In this document: positions 25,714-33,047 of the stretch, in pieces
Layout of the letters: every line of letters starts with the position of its first letter
Position numbering within the stretch: position 1 is the stretch's first letter
Assembly: GCA_002781365.1 (NCBI GenBank)
Contig: PETN01000057.1
Location: forward strand, 1-38,991
Length of the DNA: 38,991 nt
Reading direction: 5' to 3'
Source of the DNA: Sulfurimonas sp. CG01_land_8_20_14_3_00_36_23
GTDB taxonomy: Bacteria; Campylobacterota; Campylobacteria; Campylobacterales; Sulfurimonadaceae
Position numbers and translations under genes: made by a program
Notes under the pieces: generated by a model
What the model was told of the DNA's origin: nothing
Databases searched by the model: none
Seen by the model: the letters and a program-made list of their open reading frames with translations, nothing else

Positions 25714-26502
25714 TTATAGTGATTGAATTAGTAATGATAACACCTCAATAAAAAATAGGGCAACAAAGAGTTTCACCATGCCGTTTAAGACCGAAATGGG
25801 AATGGCAGTGTATGCATTTTCTGTTTTTAATCCGCTATAAATAGGAATAAGCATTGTAACAAATCCAAAGGCGATACTCTTAAGAAGTAAAATAGCCAAA
25901 TCTTTTACTTCGATAGCATTTATAAGGAGATATTTATAGGTATGCAAGTCCATATTCATGTAAAAAAGTGTGAAAATATAGCCGCTGTTGAGCATGATAA
26001 TCGCAAATAAAATAGAGAGCGAAGTGACGCTGATAATACCACTGATGATACGGGGGAGAAAGAGATAATCGATTAAATCAATCTTGTACTCTCTTAGGGT
26101 ATTGAGCTCTTTATTGACATTCATCACGGCGATTTCTGTATTGATTGCAGTTCCAGAACGTAGTGCAATAAGCAGGGCTGTAAAAAAGGGTGAAAACTCA
26201 TCAATGACAAAAGTAATGATAATCGAGCCTATCTGCTCTTGGAGATTGTACTCGGTCGCGAGAACGATGACAACACCAATGATAACAGAACCAAAAAGAA
26301 AGGCCATCATAACAAACAGAGGTAATATCCCAACTGCCGTAAAGTAAATCTGTTTGGTTAAAACCATTCTCATTGCGGGGTTATAACTAAGGGGATTGAG
26401 CATATGGGTCAAACAGATAGAGGTGAATCTAAGTGCTTCATAAACAGATGAGAATGCATGAATTGTTTTCTCACCAACACTCTCTATCAATTTTATAAGC
26501 AT
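25714..26502 (-). CDS. MlaE-like ABC lipid transporter permease
   Basis: 262 residues, five or six hydrophobic segments. Family features are MLNPLSYNPAMRMVLTKQIY, ALLIALRSGTAINTEIAVMN with the conserved Glu, and FLPRIISGIISV, then GFVTMLIPIYSGL. It moves phospholipid at the inner membrane together with an MlaD protein. GTG 26511 opens the frame, but ATG 26502 has AAGGG at a good distance and is preferred. First gene of the unit mlaE-like, ATPase remnant, mlaD-like, lipoprotein, small membrane protein. Confidence 0.88.
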   Translation of the reverse strand: MLIKLIESVGEKTIHAFSSVYEALRFTSICLTHMLNPLSYNPAMRMVLTKQIYFTAVGILPLFVMMAFLFGSVIIGVVIVLATEYNLQEQIGSIIITFVIDEFSPFFTALLIALRSGTAINTEIAVMNVNKELNTLREYKIDLIDYLFLPRIISGIISVTSLSILFAIIMLNSGYIFTLFYMNMDLHTYKYLLINAIEVKDLAILLLKSIAFGFVTMLIPIYSGLKTENAYTAIPISVLNGMVKLFVALFFIEVLSLLIQSL

Positions 26503-26538
26503 GAGAAACACCCTTTGAAGTAGTTAAAAATATTATAG

Positions 26539-26745
26539 TTAGTTTGGCTTTATAATTTTCTTTATCTCTTTTGGAACATGGGCAAATGCTATCTTCTGCA
26601 TCCCTAACTTTACTCCATCATCATGTACCATAACATCAAGTTCAAGAGAACTTGGATAAAAGCGAATCACTTTGTAGGATACTTTGAGTATGTTAAATGT
26701 AATATTTTGGTCTGATAATTCGACACTTTTTTTCTTTTTTGCCAT
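26539..26745 (-). CDS. small hypothetical basic protein
   Basis: 68 residues, lysine-rich N-terminus (MAKKKKSVELSD) and C-terminus (PKEIKKIIKPN), with a middle that looks like beta strands. No known motif. GGAG ribosome site 5 bases before ATG 26745. It follows the CvfB-like gene by 2 bases, so the two share a transcript. Confidence 0.65.
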   Translation of the reverse strand: MAKKKKSVELSDQNITFNILKVSYKVIRFYPSSLELDVMVHDDGVKLGMQKIAFAHVPKEIKKIIKPN

Positions 26746-26747
26746 CT

Positions 26748-27596
26748 TTACTCCTTTATATATATGCCAGTATCTTTTACTAAAATTTGACCTTTGTCTT
26801 GGAGGTTTGTAAGTGAGCGTTTAAAATCTTTTTTACTCATTCCAAAAACATCTTTGATAAGTTCCGCATCACTTTTGTAGTTATAAGGCATACTTCCACC
26901 ATTCTCTGTTAAGAGGTCAAGCACTTTGTCTCCAGTAGATGCACTCTTTTTACTGCCTGGTTTTCGTAAATTGAGGTCGATATTTCCATCTTTTCTTATT
27001 GTCTTCACATAAGCAGTTTTTTCATCGCCGAGTTGAATATTTTCAAAAATCTCACTATGATAAATGAGACCTTCATATTTGTCATCCACGATACACTTAA
27101 AACCAAGTGGCGTTTTTGCAATTACAATAATTTTTACTTCGCTGTTTGTGCTCAGACCTTTGACACGTTTTTCAAAAAAATCACCAAGCTTTTCTGTGCC
27201 TACTAGGCGGTGTGTTCTCTCATCATACACTACACGTAAAAATCTCTTCTCACCAACTTTAAAAGGCTCTTTTTGGAACATGTTAGGGACAAGTAAATCT
27301 TTTGCCAAGCCCCAGTTCATAAAAGCACCAAAAGGGGCAACATCTACAACTTCAAAAAGTGCGTATTCGTTGAGCATAGCTGTGGGCTTGAGCGTTGTTG
27401 CGATGAGTCTATCTTCTGAGTCTGTGTATAAAAAGACTTCAAGCAGAGAGTCTTCTACCATTTCATCTGTTACATAAGCTTGGGGAAGAAGGACATCTTT
27501 GCCATCATAAGCCATTAAAAAGATGCCGTGGGGCGTGTGTCTGTCAACTCTTAAAATATTTAAAAGTCCTAGTTCTAAAAAGTCGTTTTGTCGCAT
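26748..27596 (-). CDS. CvfB-like S1-domain RNA-binding protein
   Basis: 282 residues of the CvfB/YitL type: several S1-like OB folds and a winged-helix end. Features are an N-terminal LNILRVDRHTPHGIFLMAY with DVLLPQAYV, the S1 block LFEVVDVAPFGAFMNWGLAK followed by DLLVPN, a third block with GFKCIVDDKYEGLIYHSEIF, and the C-terminal VFGMSKKDFKRSLTNLQDKG. In Firmicutes CvfB affects virulence gene expression; here the role is not known. Ribosome site AAGGAA. Confidence 0.83.
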   Translation of the reverse strand: MRQNDFLELGLLNILRVDRHTPHGIFLMAYDGKDVLLPQAYVTDEMVEDSLLEVFLYTDSEDRLIATTLKPTAMLNEYALFEVVDVAPFGAFMNWGLAKDLLVPNMFQKEPFKVGEKRFLRVVYDERTHRLVGTEKLGDFFEKRVKGLSTNSEVKIIVIAKTPLGFKCIVDDKYEGLIYHSEIFENIQLGDEKTAYVKTIRKDGNIDLNLRKPGSKKSASTGDKVLDLLTENGGSMPYNYKSDAELIKDVFGMSKKDFKRSLTNLQDKGQILVKDTGIYIKE

Positions 27597-27668
27597 GTTG
27601 TTTCCTTGGTATTTCCGTTTTAAGTTCTTGTGCTGTGCAGAAAAAAATTATCTTGACATTATACCCGC

Positions 27669-27697
27669 TTTGGCATGTGGAAATTTCCACATGCCAA
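27669..27697. repeat. perfect inverted pair of the 12-base word
   Basis: Two exact copies head to head, 27669-27683 and 27684-27697, form a palindrome with no spacer. It lies in the 200-base space between two divergent genes (CvfB-like and Cys-rich protein). Terminators are not needed there, so the pair is not explained as one. Confidence 0.88.
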
Positions 27698-27799
27698 TAT
27701 GTTTACATAATTCTTAACTATTTAGAGATGTCCAAGAAGTAAGAAAAGAAAAAGTCCATTTGGCTACTATTGCAAAAATTAAAATCAAAAGGATTAAAA

Positions 27800-28042
27800 A
27801 TGTTTAAAGTAGTAATAGAAAAAGAGTGTGGCTGTTTTCAAAGAAGTGATTTACAAAACAATTTAGCGTTTGCTTCAAAAGATGAGGCACTTATAAAAAC
27901 GCTTGAGATGAAAGATGATATGAATGATAATTTTTGCGGTAAACATAAGTTTAAAGTTCAAGAAGTAGGCAATGACTTTGTAATTGCTATGATGGATTCA
28001 ACTAGCAATGGTTGTTGTGGCGGAGGATGTGGTTCTCACTAG
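27800..28042 (+). CDS. small Cys-rich protein with CCGGGC tail
   Basis: 80 residues. Begins MFKVVIEKECGCFQRSDL and ends STSNGCCGGGCGSH; with FCGKHKF in the middle there are seven cysteines or so, which suggests metal or thiol binding. The frame opens at ATG 27770, but ATG 27800 has the typical AAAGGATTAAAA site. No family name is recognised with certainty. It stands alone and is followed by a hairpin. Confidence 0.7.
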   Translation: MFKVVIEKECGCFQRSDLQNNLAFASKDEALIKTLEMKDDMNDNFCGKHKFKVQEVGNDFVIAMMDSTSNGCCGGGCGSH

Positions 28043-28063
28043 TCCCTCTTTTTAAAGTGGCAT

Positions 28064-28123
28064 CTCCAAAAAAGCATTTTCCTCGCTTAAAGCGTGGAGC
28101 TTGTTTTGGAGAGTGATTTTTTG
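28064..28123 (+). terminator. terminator-like hairpin after the Cys-rich gene
   Basis: CTCCAAAA (28064-28071) pairs with TTTTGGAG (28104-28111), with an inner palindrome CGCTTAAAGCG (28084-28094), followed by a short T-run in AGTGATTTTTT. Confidence 0.55.
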
Positions 28124-28150
28124 GAACCAATAGGGAACCCTATTTATTGT

Positions 28151-28353
28151 ATGCTTGTTATTTTTATATTTCAAATAAGTTTACACGCTTCTATTGAACT
28201 GACACCTACAGAAACAAACTTCATCAAAAAGATAAACTAAATCCAAATAGTGCATTTGCGACGTTAACGGATGAAGAGATAGCATTGGTATTTGCATTAA
28301 GAGCTAAAAATCATAAGAAGTTTCAAACGACAAAAAAGAAGCGAATCCGATAA
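28151..28353 (+). pseudogene. short broken reading frame, unknown
   Basis: ATG 28151 opens 29 codons with a signal-peptide-like start (MLVIFIFQISLHASIELTP) and stops at 28238-28240. An overlapping second frame continues to TAA 28351 with DEEIALVFALRAKNHKKFQ. Neither half has a ribosome site. The two may be one frameshifted gene; no family was recognised. Confidence 0.25.
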
Positions 28354-28499
28354 ATTTTTTTGTTATGATACTCTAGGTTCTCTTCTACTGGTAAAATGGT
28401 AGCTTTTCTTAAATTTCTTTCGTATTCTTTATTCATCATCTTCCATTTCACTCGGATAAGTAAAACAGAAGAGTTGCAGAAGAGAAAAAGGGTGTTTTA

Positions 28500-29090
28500 T
28501 TATAACTTTTGAATGTAGGTTGTTAATACTCCAAAACTTTTTTGCAGTGTGTTTATATTGTTAAATGCTTTTGCACTGCCTATACTCCCTTCGATGGAGG
28601 AGATGATAAAGAGCGCTTGTTCATTTGCTTTGAAGTCCGTTTTTGTTTGTTTTAGTATTTGCGCTTTTGTGAGTGCTTTTTCAATAGAGTCTTGCCAGCG
28701 ACTATAGACACTTTGCAGATATTGAAAAAATGCTTCATCTTTATCACTCATATCTAACACAAAATTACTAAGTGGACAACCATGTTTAATCTTTAAAATT
28801 TTTTTTTCATCTGCGAACATAGCAAGGTAATCGTTGATTTGGTTGATAAGCGTTTCTATTGGCGCATCACTCTCTTCAAATGGTGCTATCCAATGAGCTT
28901 CAAGTAGCATCTCTAGGTAGTGTTGCATCGTCGCTAACACCAAACGATTTTTACTATCAAAGTGGTAGTACATTGCACCTTTTGTTACATTGGCTATTTT
29001 CAGTATATCCATTAAACTCGTAGCGCAATATCCTTTTTGGTATAAGAGCTCAAAAGTGATATCTACAAGAAGTTTTTCTGTTTTTTTCAT
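28500..29090 (-). CDS. TetR-family transcriptional regulator
   Basis: 196 residues. The N-terminal helix-turn-helix is clear: FELLYQKGYCATSLMDILKI and ANVTKGAMYYHFDSKNRLVL. The C-terminal ligand domain has LKIKHGCPLSNFVLDMSDKD, found in a TetR group that often controls redox or drug-resistance genes. It follows the diiron oxidase gene on the same strand but has its own promoter with a palindrome over the -10 box, so self-repression is likely. The ribosome site is weak. Confidence 0.87.
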   Translation of the reverse strand: MKKTEKLLVDITFELLYQKGYCATSLMDILKIANVTKGAMYYHFDSKNRLVLATMQHYLEMLLEAHWIAPFEESDAPIETLINQINDYLAMFADEKKILKIKHGCPLSNFVLDMSDKDEAFFQYLQSVYSRWQDSIEKALTKAQILKQTKTDFKANEQALFIISSIEGSIGSAKAFNNINTLQKSFGVLTTYIQKL

Positions 29091-29129
29091 TTTTTCATTT
29101 TTCTTTATTTTAAGTTATTGCTAATTCTT

Positions 29130-29161
29130 TCGATTATATCGATTTTATAAAAAGGAGTCAA
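29130..29161 (-). promoter_or_regulatory. promoter of the TetR gene with overlapping palindromic operator
   Basis: On the minus strand TTGACT (29156-29161) and TATAAT (29133-29138) are 17 bases apart, a near-consensus promoter. The 13-base palindrome TCGATTATATCGA on the plus strand (29130-29142; TCGAT, ATA centre, ATCGA) covers the -10 box, a fitting place for TetR self-repression. Confidence 0.65.
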
Positions 29162-29172
29162 GAGAGACTCCT
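29149..29172 (-). terminator. terminator of the diiron oxidase gene
   Basis: On the minus strand AGGAGTC and GACTCCT (plus 29166-29172 and 29153-29159) form a perfect 7-bp stem with a 6-base loop followed by a T-run. It starts 10 bases after the stop codon and contains the -35 box of the TetR promoter. Confidence 0.8.
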
Positions 29173-29182
29173 CTTTCATGAT

Positions 29183-30379
29183 TTAGGCTGAGAGTTTCGC
29201 AATTGCTTGCATTATTGCGGTTTGTGTTTCTACATTTTCAAAGGAACCATGATGATGTAGTTGTTTAAACGCGCCATCCTCTTTGATAAACAGGCGAGAT
29301 GTTCTAAAACCAACATCCATAATTACTCCATCGATTGACATTGTGCCACGTTCTCGACCAACGGCTGAAAAACCATTTTCCAAATTAGTTATTTCAATAT
29401 CATAATACTCTACATCTATATCTATTTTTGAATTGAAAAGTGCATCATGCGAAGAAATAATATTCTCAAAAGCACGTGTAATCCCACCTAATGGACTTGT
29501 AAATGCTGCTCTCGTATCTCTGCTCCAGTTATTTTTCATTTTTGTAATATTCGCATTGTTGAGAGCATTGTAATACTCACTTAATGCTTTATACTCAGGG
29601 GATAACTGACTCATCTCTTTTCCATTTATAACAGATGTTTTAGTATATTTTGAATCACAAATCTTTTCTAGTTCATCCCATATTGTTGCTCGAATACTTA
29701 AAGAGTCTTTGACTGCTTCATCTATCTCACTATGTTGATTTTCAGTAGTATTCATACATAAAACTACTGTTGCATCATCACTATGTTCTTGGTCCCGCTC
29801 CCCGTGTCTCTCCCAAAAGTCCATATTGATGTTACTGCCAAAAGATTTTTTAATCCCATTTACTAAATATGGAAAGTTATTTGGAATAGTAAGCTCTCCT
29901 CCATAACCTAACCATGCGCAACCAATTGCAAAATGTTTATTTGCAACAGCATCATAGATTGTGTTGTTTAAAACTCTAATACTAGAGATAGTAGGTGTCT
30001 GTTCAAGCATAGCCTGCGTTATACCTATGGAGTCTAACATTTTTAAATACAAAATTGGATGTGACTCGTTTAAATTGTTGTGTCCCATCTCCTCATATAA
30101 ATTGTCCATAAGCATAAATCTACTTTTTATGTCTGGAGCGTTACCCATCAGTTTGCATATAGCCGCAGTGAAAGGCATGACAATCTTTCCAAATTGTTTT
30201 AGTACAAATATAACACCCTCTTGAGTATAACTACCTGATGCTAGTTTTTTTAAAAATACATGATTAAATACCTCATGATTTAACATTTTTTTTTCAAGCT
30301 CTTCTAAAAACTTTTTATTGTTTTTATAGTTGCCACTTGATAGTTCTTCTACACCGTATGGGGTTGTTAAATACTCCAT
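29183..30379 (-). CDS. haem-oxygenase-like diiron oxidase fused to an NTF2/SnoaL-like domain
   Basis: 398 residues from ATG 30379, chosen over ATG 30391 because GGAG stands 6 bases before it. Residues about 20-260 are of the iron-containing redox enzyme type (PqqC/CADD/HDO fold). Possible metal ligands are Glu97 and His107 (LYEEMGHNNLNESH), Glu162 (GYGGELTIP), and His192, Asp196 and His199 in ERHGERDQEH, the last three with the HxxxDxxH spacing of CADD. From about residue 285 a SnoaL/NTF2-like domain follows (FENIISSHDALFNSKIDIDV, and GFRTSRLF). Such oxidases act on small carboxylic or amino acids; the substrate here is unknown. It is flanked by two regulators. Confidence 0.75.
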   Translation of the reverse strand: MEYLTTPYGVEELSSGNYKNNKKFLEELEKKMLNHEVFNHVFLKKLASGSYTQEGVIFVLKQFGKIVMPFTAAICKLMGNAPDIKSRFMLMDNLYEEMGHNNLNESHPILYLKMLDSIGITQAMLEQTPTISSIRVLNNTIYDAVANKHFAIGCAWLGYGGELTIPNNFPYLVNGIKKSFGSNINMDFWERHGERDQEHSDDATVVLCMNTTENQHSEIDEAVKDSLSIRATIWDELEKICDSKYTKTSVINGKEMSQLSPEYKALSEYYNALNNANITKMKNNWSRDTRAAFTSPLGGITRAFENIISSHDALFNSKIDIDVEYYDIEITNLENGFSAVGRERGTMSIDGVIMDVGFRTSRLFIKEDGAFKQLHHHGSFENVETQTAIMQAIAKLSA

Positions 30380-30411
30380 TTCATTCTCCATTTATTTAAA
30401 ATTCAAAGCGG

Positions 30412-30440
30412 ATTATGACGGATAGCTTTATAATCAACAA
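30412..30440 (-). promoter_or_regulatory. promoter of the diiron oxidase gene
   Basis: On the minus strand TTGTTG (30435-30440) and CATAAT (30412-30417) are 17 bases apart, about 30 bases before the start codon. On the plus strand TTTATAAT near 30427 may serve the divergent regulator, so the two promoters overlap. Confidence 0.5.
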
Positions 30441-30494
30441 GAGTCATTATTGCCATATCTAATGCTGTAAATGACAAAAAAGGGGAAGATATAT

Positions 30495-31484
30495 ATGATG
30501 AACAGAAAACAAAGTGATGGATGCATTAAGGTTGCAATAGTGAACTATGAACATGCGTTAGCATCCGCAATAATAGGCATAGTAGATATATTGGCGATTG
30601 TCAATAACTTTTGTCTAGATAAATCATCTAGCCGTAAATTTGATGTAAAAATATTACATACTCATTTATCTACAAAGAACTTTAACATGTCCATAGATTT
30701 TCCAAGTGAGCCACTCAATGACCAAGAATCTTTTGATCTAATCATAGTCCCACCTTTAATCGACTTAGAGCATAAATTTAACACAAGTCAGCAATTACTC
30801 AACTGGCTACAACTCATGCATAATAAAGGTAATTGTATTAGTTCTGTCTGTGTGGGTGCATATATACTAGCCCAAGCAGGGTTACTCAATGGTAAAAAAG
30901 CAACCTGTCATTGGGTCATAGAACAAAAACTAAAACAGGATTACCCAAAGATTAAGTTAGAAATAGACCAAATTGTAATAGACGATGATAATGTGATTAC
31001 AGCAGGGGGAGTTACAGCGTATATAGATTTATGTTTATACATCGTTAGAAAGTTCATATCTATAGAAATAGCCTATGTCTGTGCAAATTATTTAGGTGTA
31101 GATGCAGGTAGGAGTAGTCAACAGCATTATAAAAATTTATCCAATATAGCAACACATAATGATAAAGATATTGAGCTTTTGAATGTCTGGCTCAAAAAGA
31201 ACTTTTCAAAGAGCATATCATCAAGTGATATGGCAAAGAGAATGCATACAAGTGAAAGGACATTCATTAGAAAATTTAAAAAAGCTACAGGAGAGTTACC
31301 CAATAAGTACATTCAAAAGTTACGCGTTCAAAAAGCAAAACATCTACTCATCACTACGAATGATAGTTTTGAATATATAACATACTTGGTAGGTTATACA
31401 AATACTTCTACTTTTAGAAAACTCTTCAAAGAGATGACAGGCTTAAATCCTGGGGTTTACAGGGAATACTTTATGGTGAAATAA
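30495..31484 (+). CDS. GlxA-type transcriptional regulator (DJ-1/PfpI plus AraC domain)
   Basis: 329 residues. The N-terminal DJ-1/PfpI-like half carries the nucleophile-elbow cysteine in CISSVCVGAYILAQAG and GKKATCHW. The C-terminal half has two AraC helix-turn-helix units (ISSSDMAKRMHTSERTFIRK and YITYLVGYTNTSTFRKLFKE, then MTGLNPGVYREYF). The frame opens at 30471, but AGGGGA (30481-30486) favours ATG 30495. It is divergent from the diiron oxidase gene and likely controls it in response to a small molecule. Confidence 0.88.
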   Translation: MMNRKQSDGCIKVAIVNYEHALASAIIGIVDILAIVNNFCLDKSSSRKFDVKILHTHLSTKNFNMSIDFPSEPLNDQESFDLIIVPPLIDLEHKFNTSQQLLNWLQLMHNKGNCISSVCVGAYILAQAGLLNGKKATCHWVIEQKLKQDYPKIKLEIDQIVIDDDNVITAGGVTAYIDLCLYIVRKFISIEIAYVCANYLGVDAGRSSQQHYKNLSNIATHNDKDIELLNVWLKKNFSKSISSSDMAKRMHTSERTFIRKFKKATGELPNKYIQKLRVQKAKHLLITTNDSFEYITYLVGYTNTSTFRKLFKEMTGLNPGVYREYFMVK

Positions 31485-31507
31485 AGAGTGATAGTTCACA
31501 GCAAAAA

Positions 31508-31620
31508 AAGTTTCCCATTCGTGGCATGTAAGTGATGCTTAATCGAGATTTGGAAGAGCTTTATGAGGTAGAGACAAAAGTTTTTAATCAAGCACTAAAA
31601 AGAAACGAGAACAGATTTCT
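31508..31620 (+). pseudogene. ORF6N-domain phage-type protein, fragment
   Basis: One frame reads FPIRGM, a TAA stop (31529-31531), then VMLNRDLEELYEVETKVFNQ and ALKRNENRF. This is the start of the ORF6N domain found in phage anti-repressor-like proteins, where IRGxxVML is continuous. The match ends at about 31618, and a stop follows at 31631. So it carries an internal stop and a 3' deletion joined to an IS3 remnant. Confidence 0.7.
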
Positions 31621-31717
31621 GCTCATGCTCTGAATAATCCCATGTTCTTTGGGACTGTAAATCTTTGTGTGCATAAGAAGCGTATTGGCTTCCTCTATCT
31701 GCATGCCAGATAAGACC
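31610..31717 (-). mobile_element. IS3-family transposase (orfB) remnant
   Basis: On the minus strand the frame from 31717 reads GLIWHADRGSQYASYAHKDL, the rve/DDE region of IS3-type transposases with its catalytic Asp. After a frameshift, the other frame continues KEHGIIQSMSRN, which in intact transposases follows about ten residues later. Nothing else of the element is left. It abuts the ORF6N remnant. Confidence 0.7.
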
Positions 31718-31740
31718 TCTTTACTCTTTTACTATGTCTA

Positions 31741-32025
31741 TTAAGCAAATTTTCCAAGTAAAGTAAGAACAACGCCTCCAAACTCTTGCGCGTTTGCGAC
31801 TATTTTATTTATCTTATCGTTTCTACTTTCAGATGATTTTACTATTTCCATTAATGCTAAGAGTTTTTTTACATCGGCAGATTCAGGAAACAGCTCATTT
31901 ATCTCCGCTTCACTCATCGTTGTAAGTGAAGTGATTTTAGATGCTAGTTTAGTGTCGGTTGCATCAGCACTACTATCTATGATTACGTCTAGTTGGTCCT
32001 TAAATTGGTCCTCTTGTGTTGACAT
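31741..32025 (-). CDS. hypothetical protein paired with a lipoprotein
   Basis: 94 residues, acidic, mostly helical (ADVKKLLALMEIVKSSESRN, ending FGGVVLTLLGKFA), no signal peptide and no known motif. AAGGAT ribosome site. The gene starts 14 bases after the stop of the lipoprotein gene, so the two form one unit on the minus strand. Confidence 0.6.
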   Translation of the reverse strand: MSTQEDQFKDQLDVIIDSSADATDTKLASKITSLTTMSEAEINELFPESADVKKLLALMEIVKSSESRNDKINKIVANAQEFGGVVLTLLGKFA

Positions 32026-32039
32026 TTTTTATCCTTATT

Positions 32040-32693
32040 TTATAGTGAATCTTTAAGAGAGTTGATTTGAGAGATAAAAGCTTCGGCTTTATCGACTTTT
32101 TGCGAAACATTTTTGCCCTTTTGTAGTAACTCTGAAACAATGTTGTCAGTTGTATCAATTGCCTTTGAAATTTTTATGTCTGTCATCCCAAGCATATCCA
32201 AGTATCTATTTCTATTTTGTTCTACCTCAGATGCCGATAGTAAAAAACTGCTTATACTGCTGTTTATCGCTCTTGCTTGAGAATATTCACTTCTTATGGA
32301 GTTTGCTATCTTTTGCTCCAAGATAGTAAGAGGCTCCATCAGCTCTACCCTTTTAGAATTTATTTTGTTTTGTAGTTTTTTACCTACAGTTACAAGAAAA
32401 TCCAACCTTTTTTCTTTATTGTTCCCCTGTACAATACTGTTCCAAGCACTTGAGACTATCTGATTGGAAAAAAATGTTTCAGTAAAGGTTGGCACCCATT
32501 CACTCTCTAAAAATGTATCAACATCTTTTCTCTTATGATCAAAAAATCTATGAAGAAGTTTTATGTTTGCATCTTCTATTGCTGATATTCTTTTACCAAG
32601 TTCTATAGACAACTCTGGCGCCTCAGGCGGTATAGAAGCACACCCGACAAACAAGAAAGCTATCAACAACATAGCTAGTTTTTTTACCATCAT
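32040..32693 (-). CDS. lipoprotein of unknown function with long helices
   Basis: 217 residues with a lipoprotein signal (AMLLIAFLFVGCAS). The mature part is nearly all helix and coiled-coil-like, e.g. NRYLDMLGMTDIKISKAIDT and VDKAEAFISQINSLK. No family is recognised. AGGTG ribosome site; ATG 32690 directly after is an equal choice. It is followed by the 94-residue acidic gene. Confidence 0.65.
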   Translation of the reverse strand: MMVKKLAMLLIAFLFVGCASIPPEAPELSIELGKRISAIEDANIKLLHRFFDHKRKDVDTFLESEWVPTFTETFFSNQIVSSAWNSIVQGNNKEKRLDFLVTVGKKLQNKINSKRVELMEPLTILEQKIANSIRSEYSQARAINSSISSFLLSASEVEQNRNRYLDMLGMTDIKISKAIDTTDNIVSELLQKGKNVSQKVDKAEAFISQINSLKDSL

Positions 32694-33047
32694 CTTTCAC
32701 CTCTTTGTTTTGCATAATTGTATCTTAATTGATAAAAAAACAACCAATTGGTATTTTTAAATATTGAATTATTTTATTTAAGCATAGTAAATCACATATA
32801 GTAAGTATCTAGCATAAATAAATAGGCTTAAAGTATCAAGTGTTACAATATGTTATAGGTTTTATTATTTAATGTTAATTGGTATGTTAGTGATATTTAT
32901 GAAACTTTAATTCTGTTAGAATACTGAACAGTTTTTTTGTCTGATGTGTGTTTAAAGTAAATAGTATGTCTAGTTTTAATAATCAAAAAGAAATAGTGAA
33001 ACTTATTATAAAGGTTGTTATTTATAACTCAAGGAGATTCTTTTGAT
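32694..33047. other. 354-base AT-rich divergent gap before the modification operon
   Basis: Lies between the divergent lipoprotein gene and the operon that begins at 33048, so promoters for both are expected. On the minus strand TACAAT near 32715 may serve the lipoprotein; on the plus strand TAGAAT in TTCTGTTAGAATACTG near 32915 may serve the operon. CCAATTGG near 32744 is a short palindrome. No reading frame and no repeat of note. Confidence 0.5.

Larger units (their letters stand above)
28043..28499. other. 457-base gap without a convincing intact gene
   Basis: Holds the hairpin after the Cys-rich gene, a small AATAGGG/CCCTATT inverted repeat at about 28129-28144, the broken frames at 28151-28353, and a 37-codon minus-strand frame (28323-28436) that is too short to trust. 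The rest is AT-rich with nothing I can name. Confidence 0.5.

Noticed and set aside
26084-27477. Plus-strand frames of 87 and 137 codons opposite mlaE-like and cvfB-like genes
   Set aside because: Both lie opposite genes with clear domains and carry no ribosome site or family features.
28323-28436. Minus-strand 37-codon frame beginning MNKEYERNLRK
   Set aside because: Overlaps other broken frames, ends in a poly-Phe stretch and has no conserved neighbour; too weak to call.
31520-31531. GGCATGTAAG and other partial GGCATG matches (also near 24168, 25120, 31701 and 33178)
   Set aside because: They share only six to eight bases with the 12-mer, which is expected by chance at this length.
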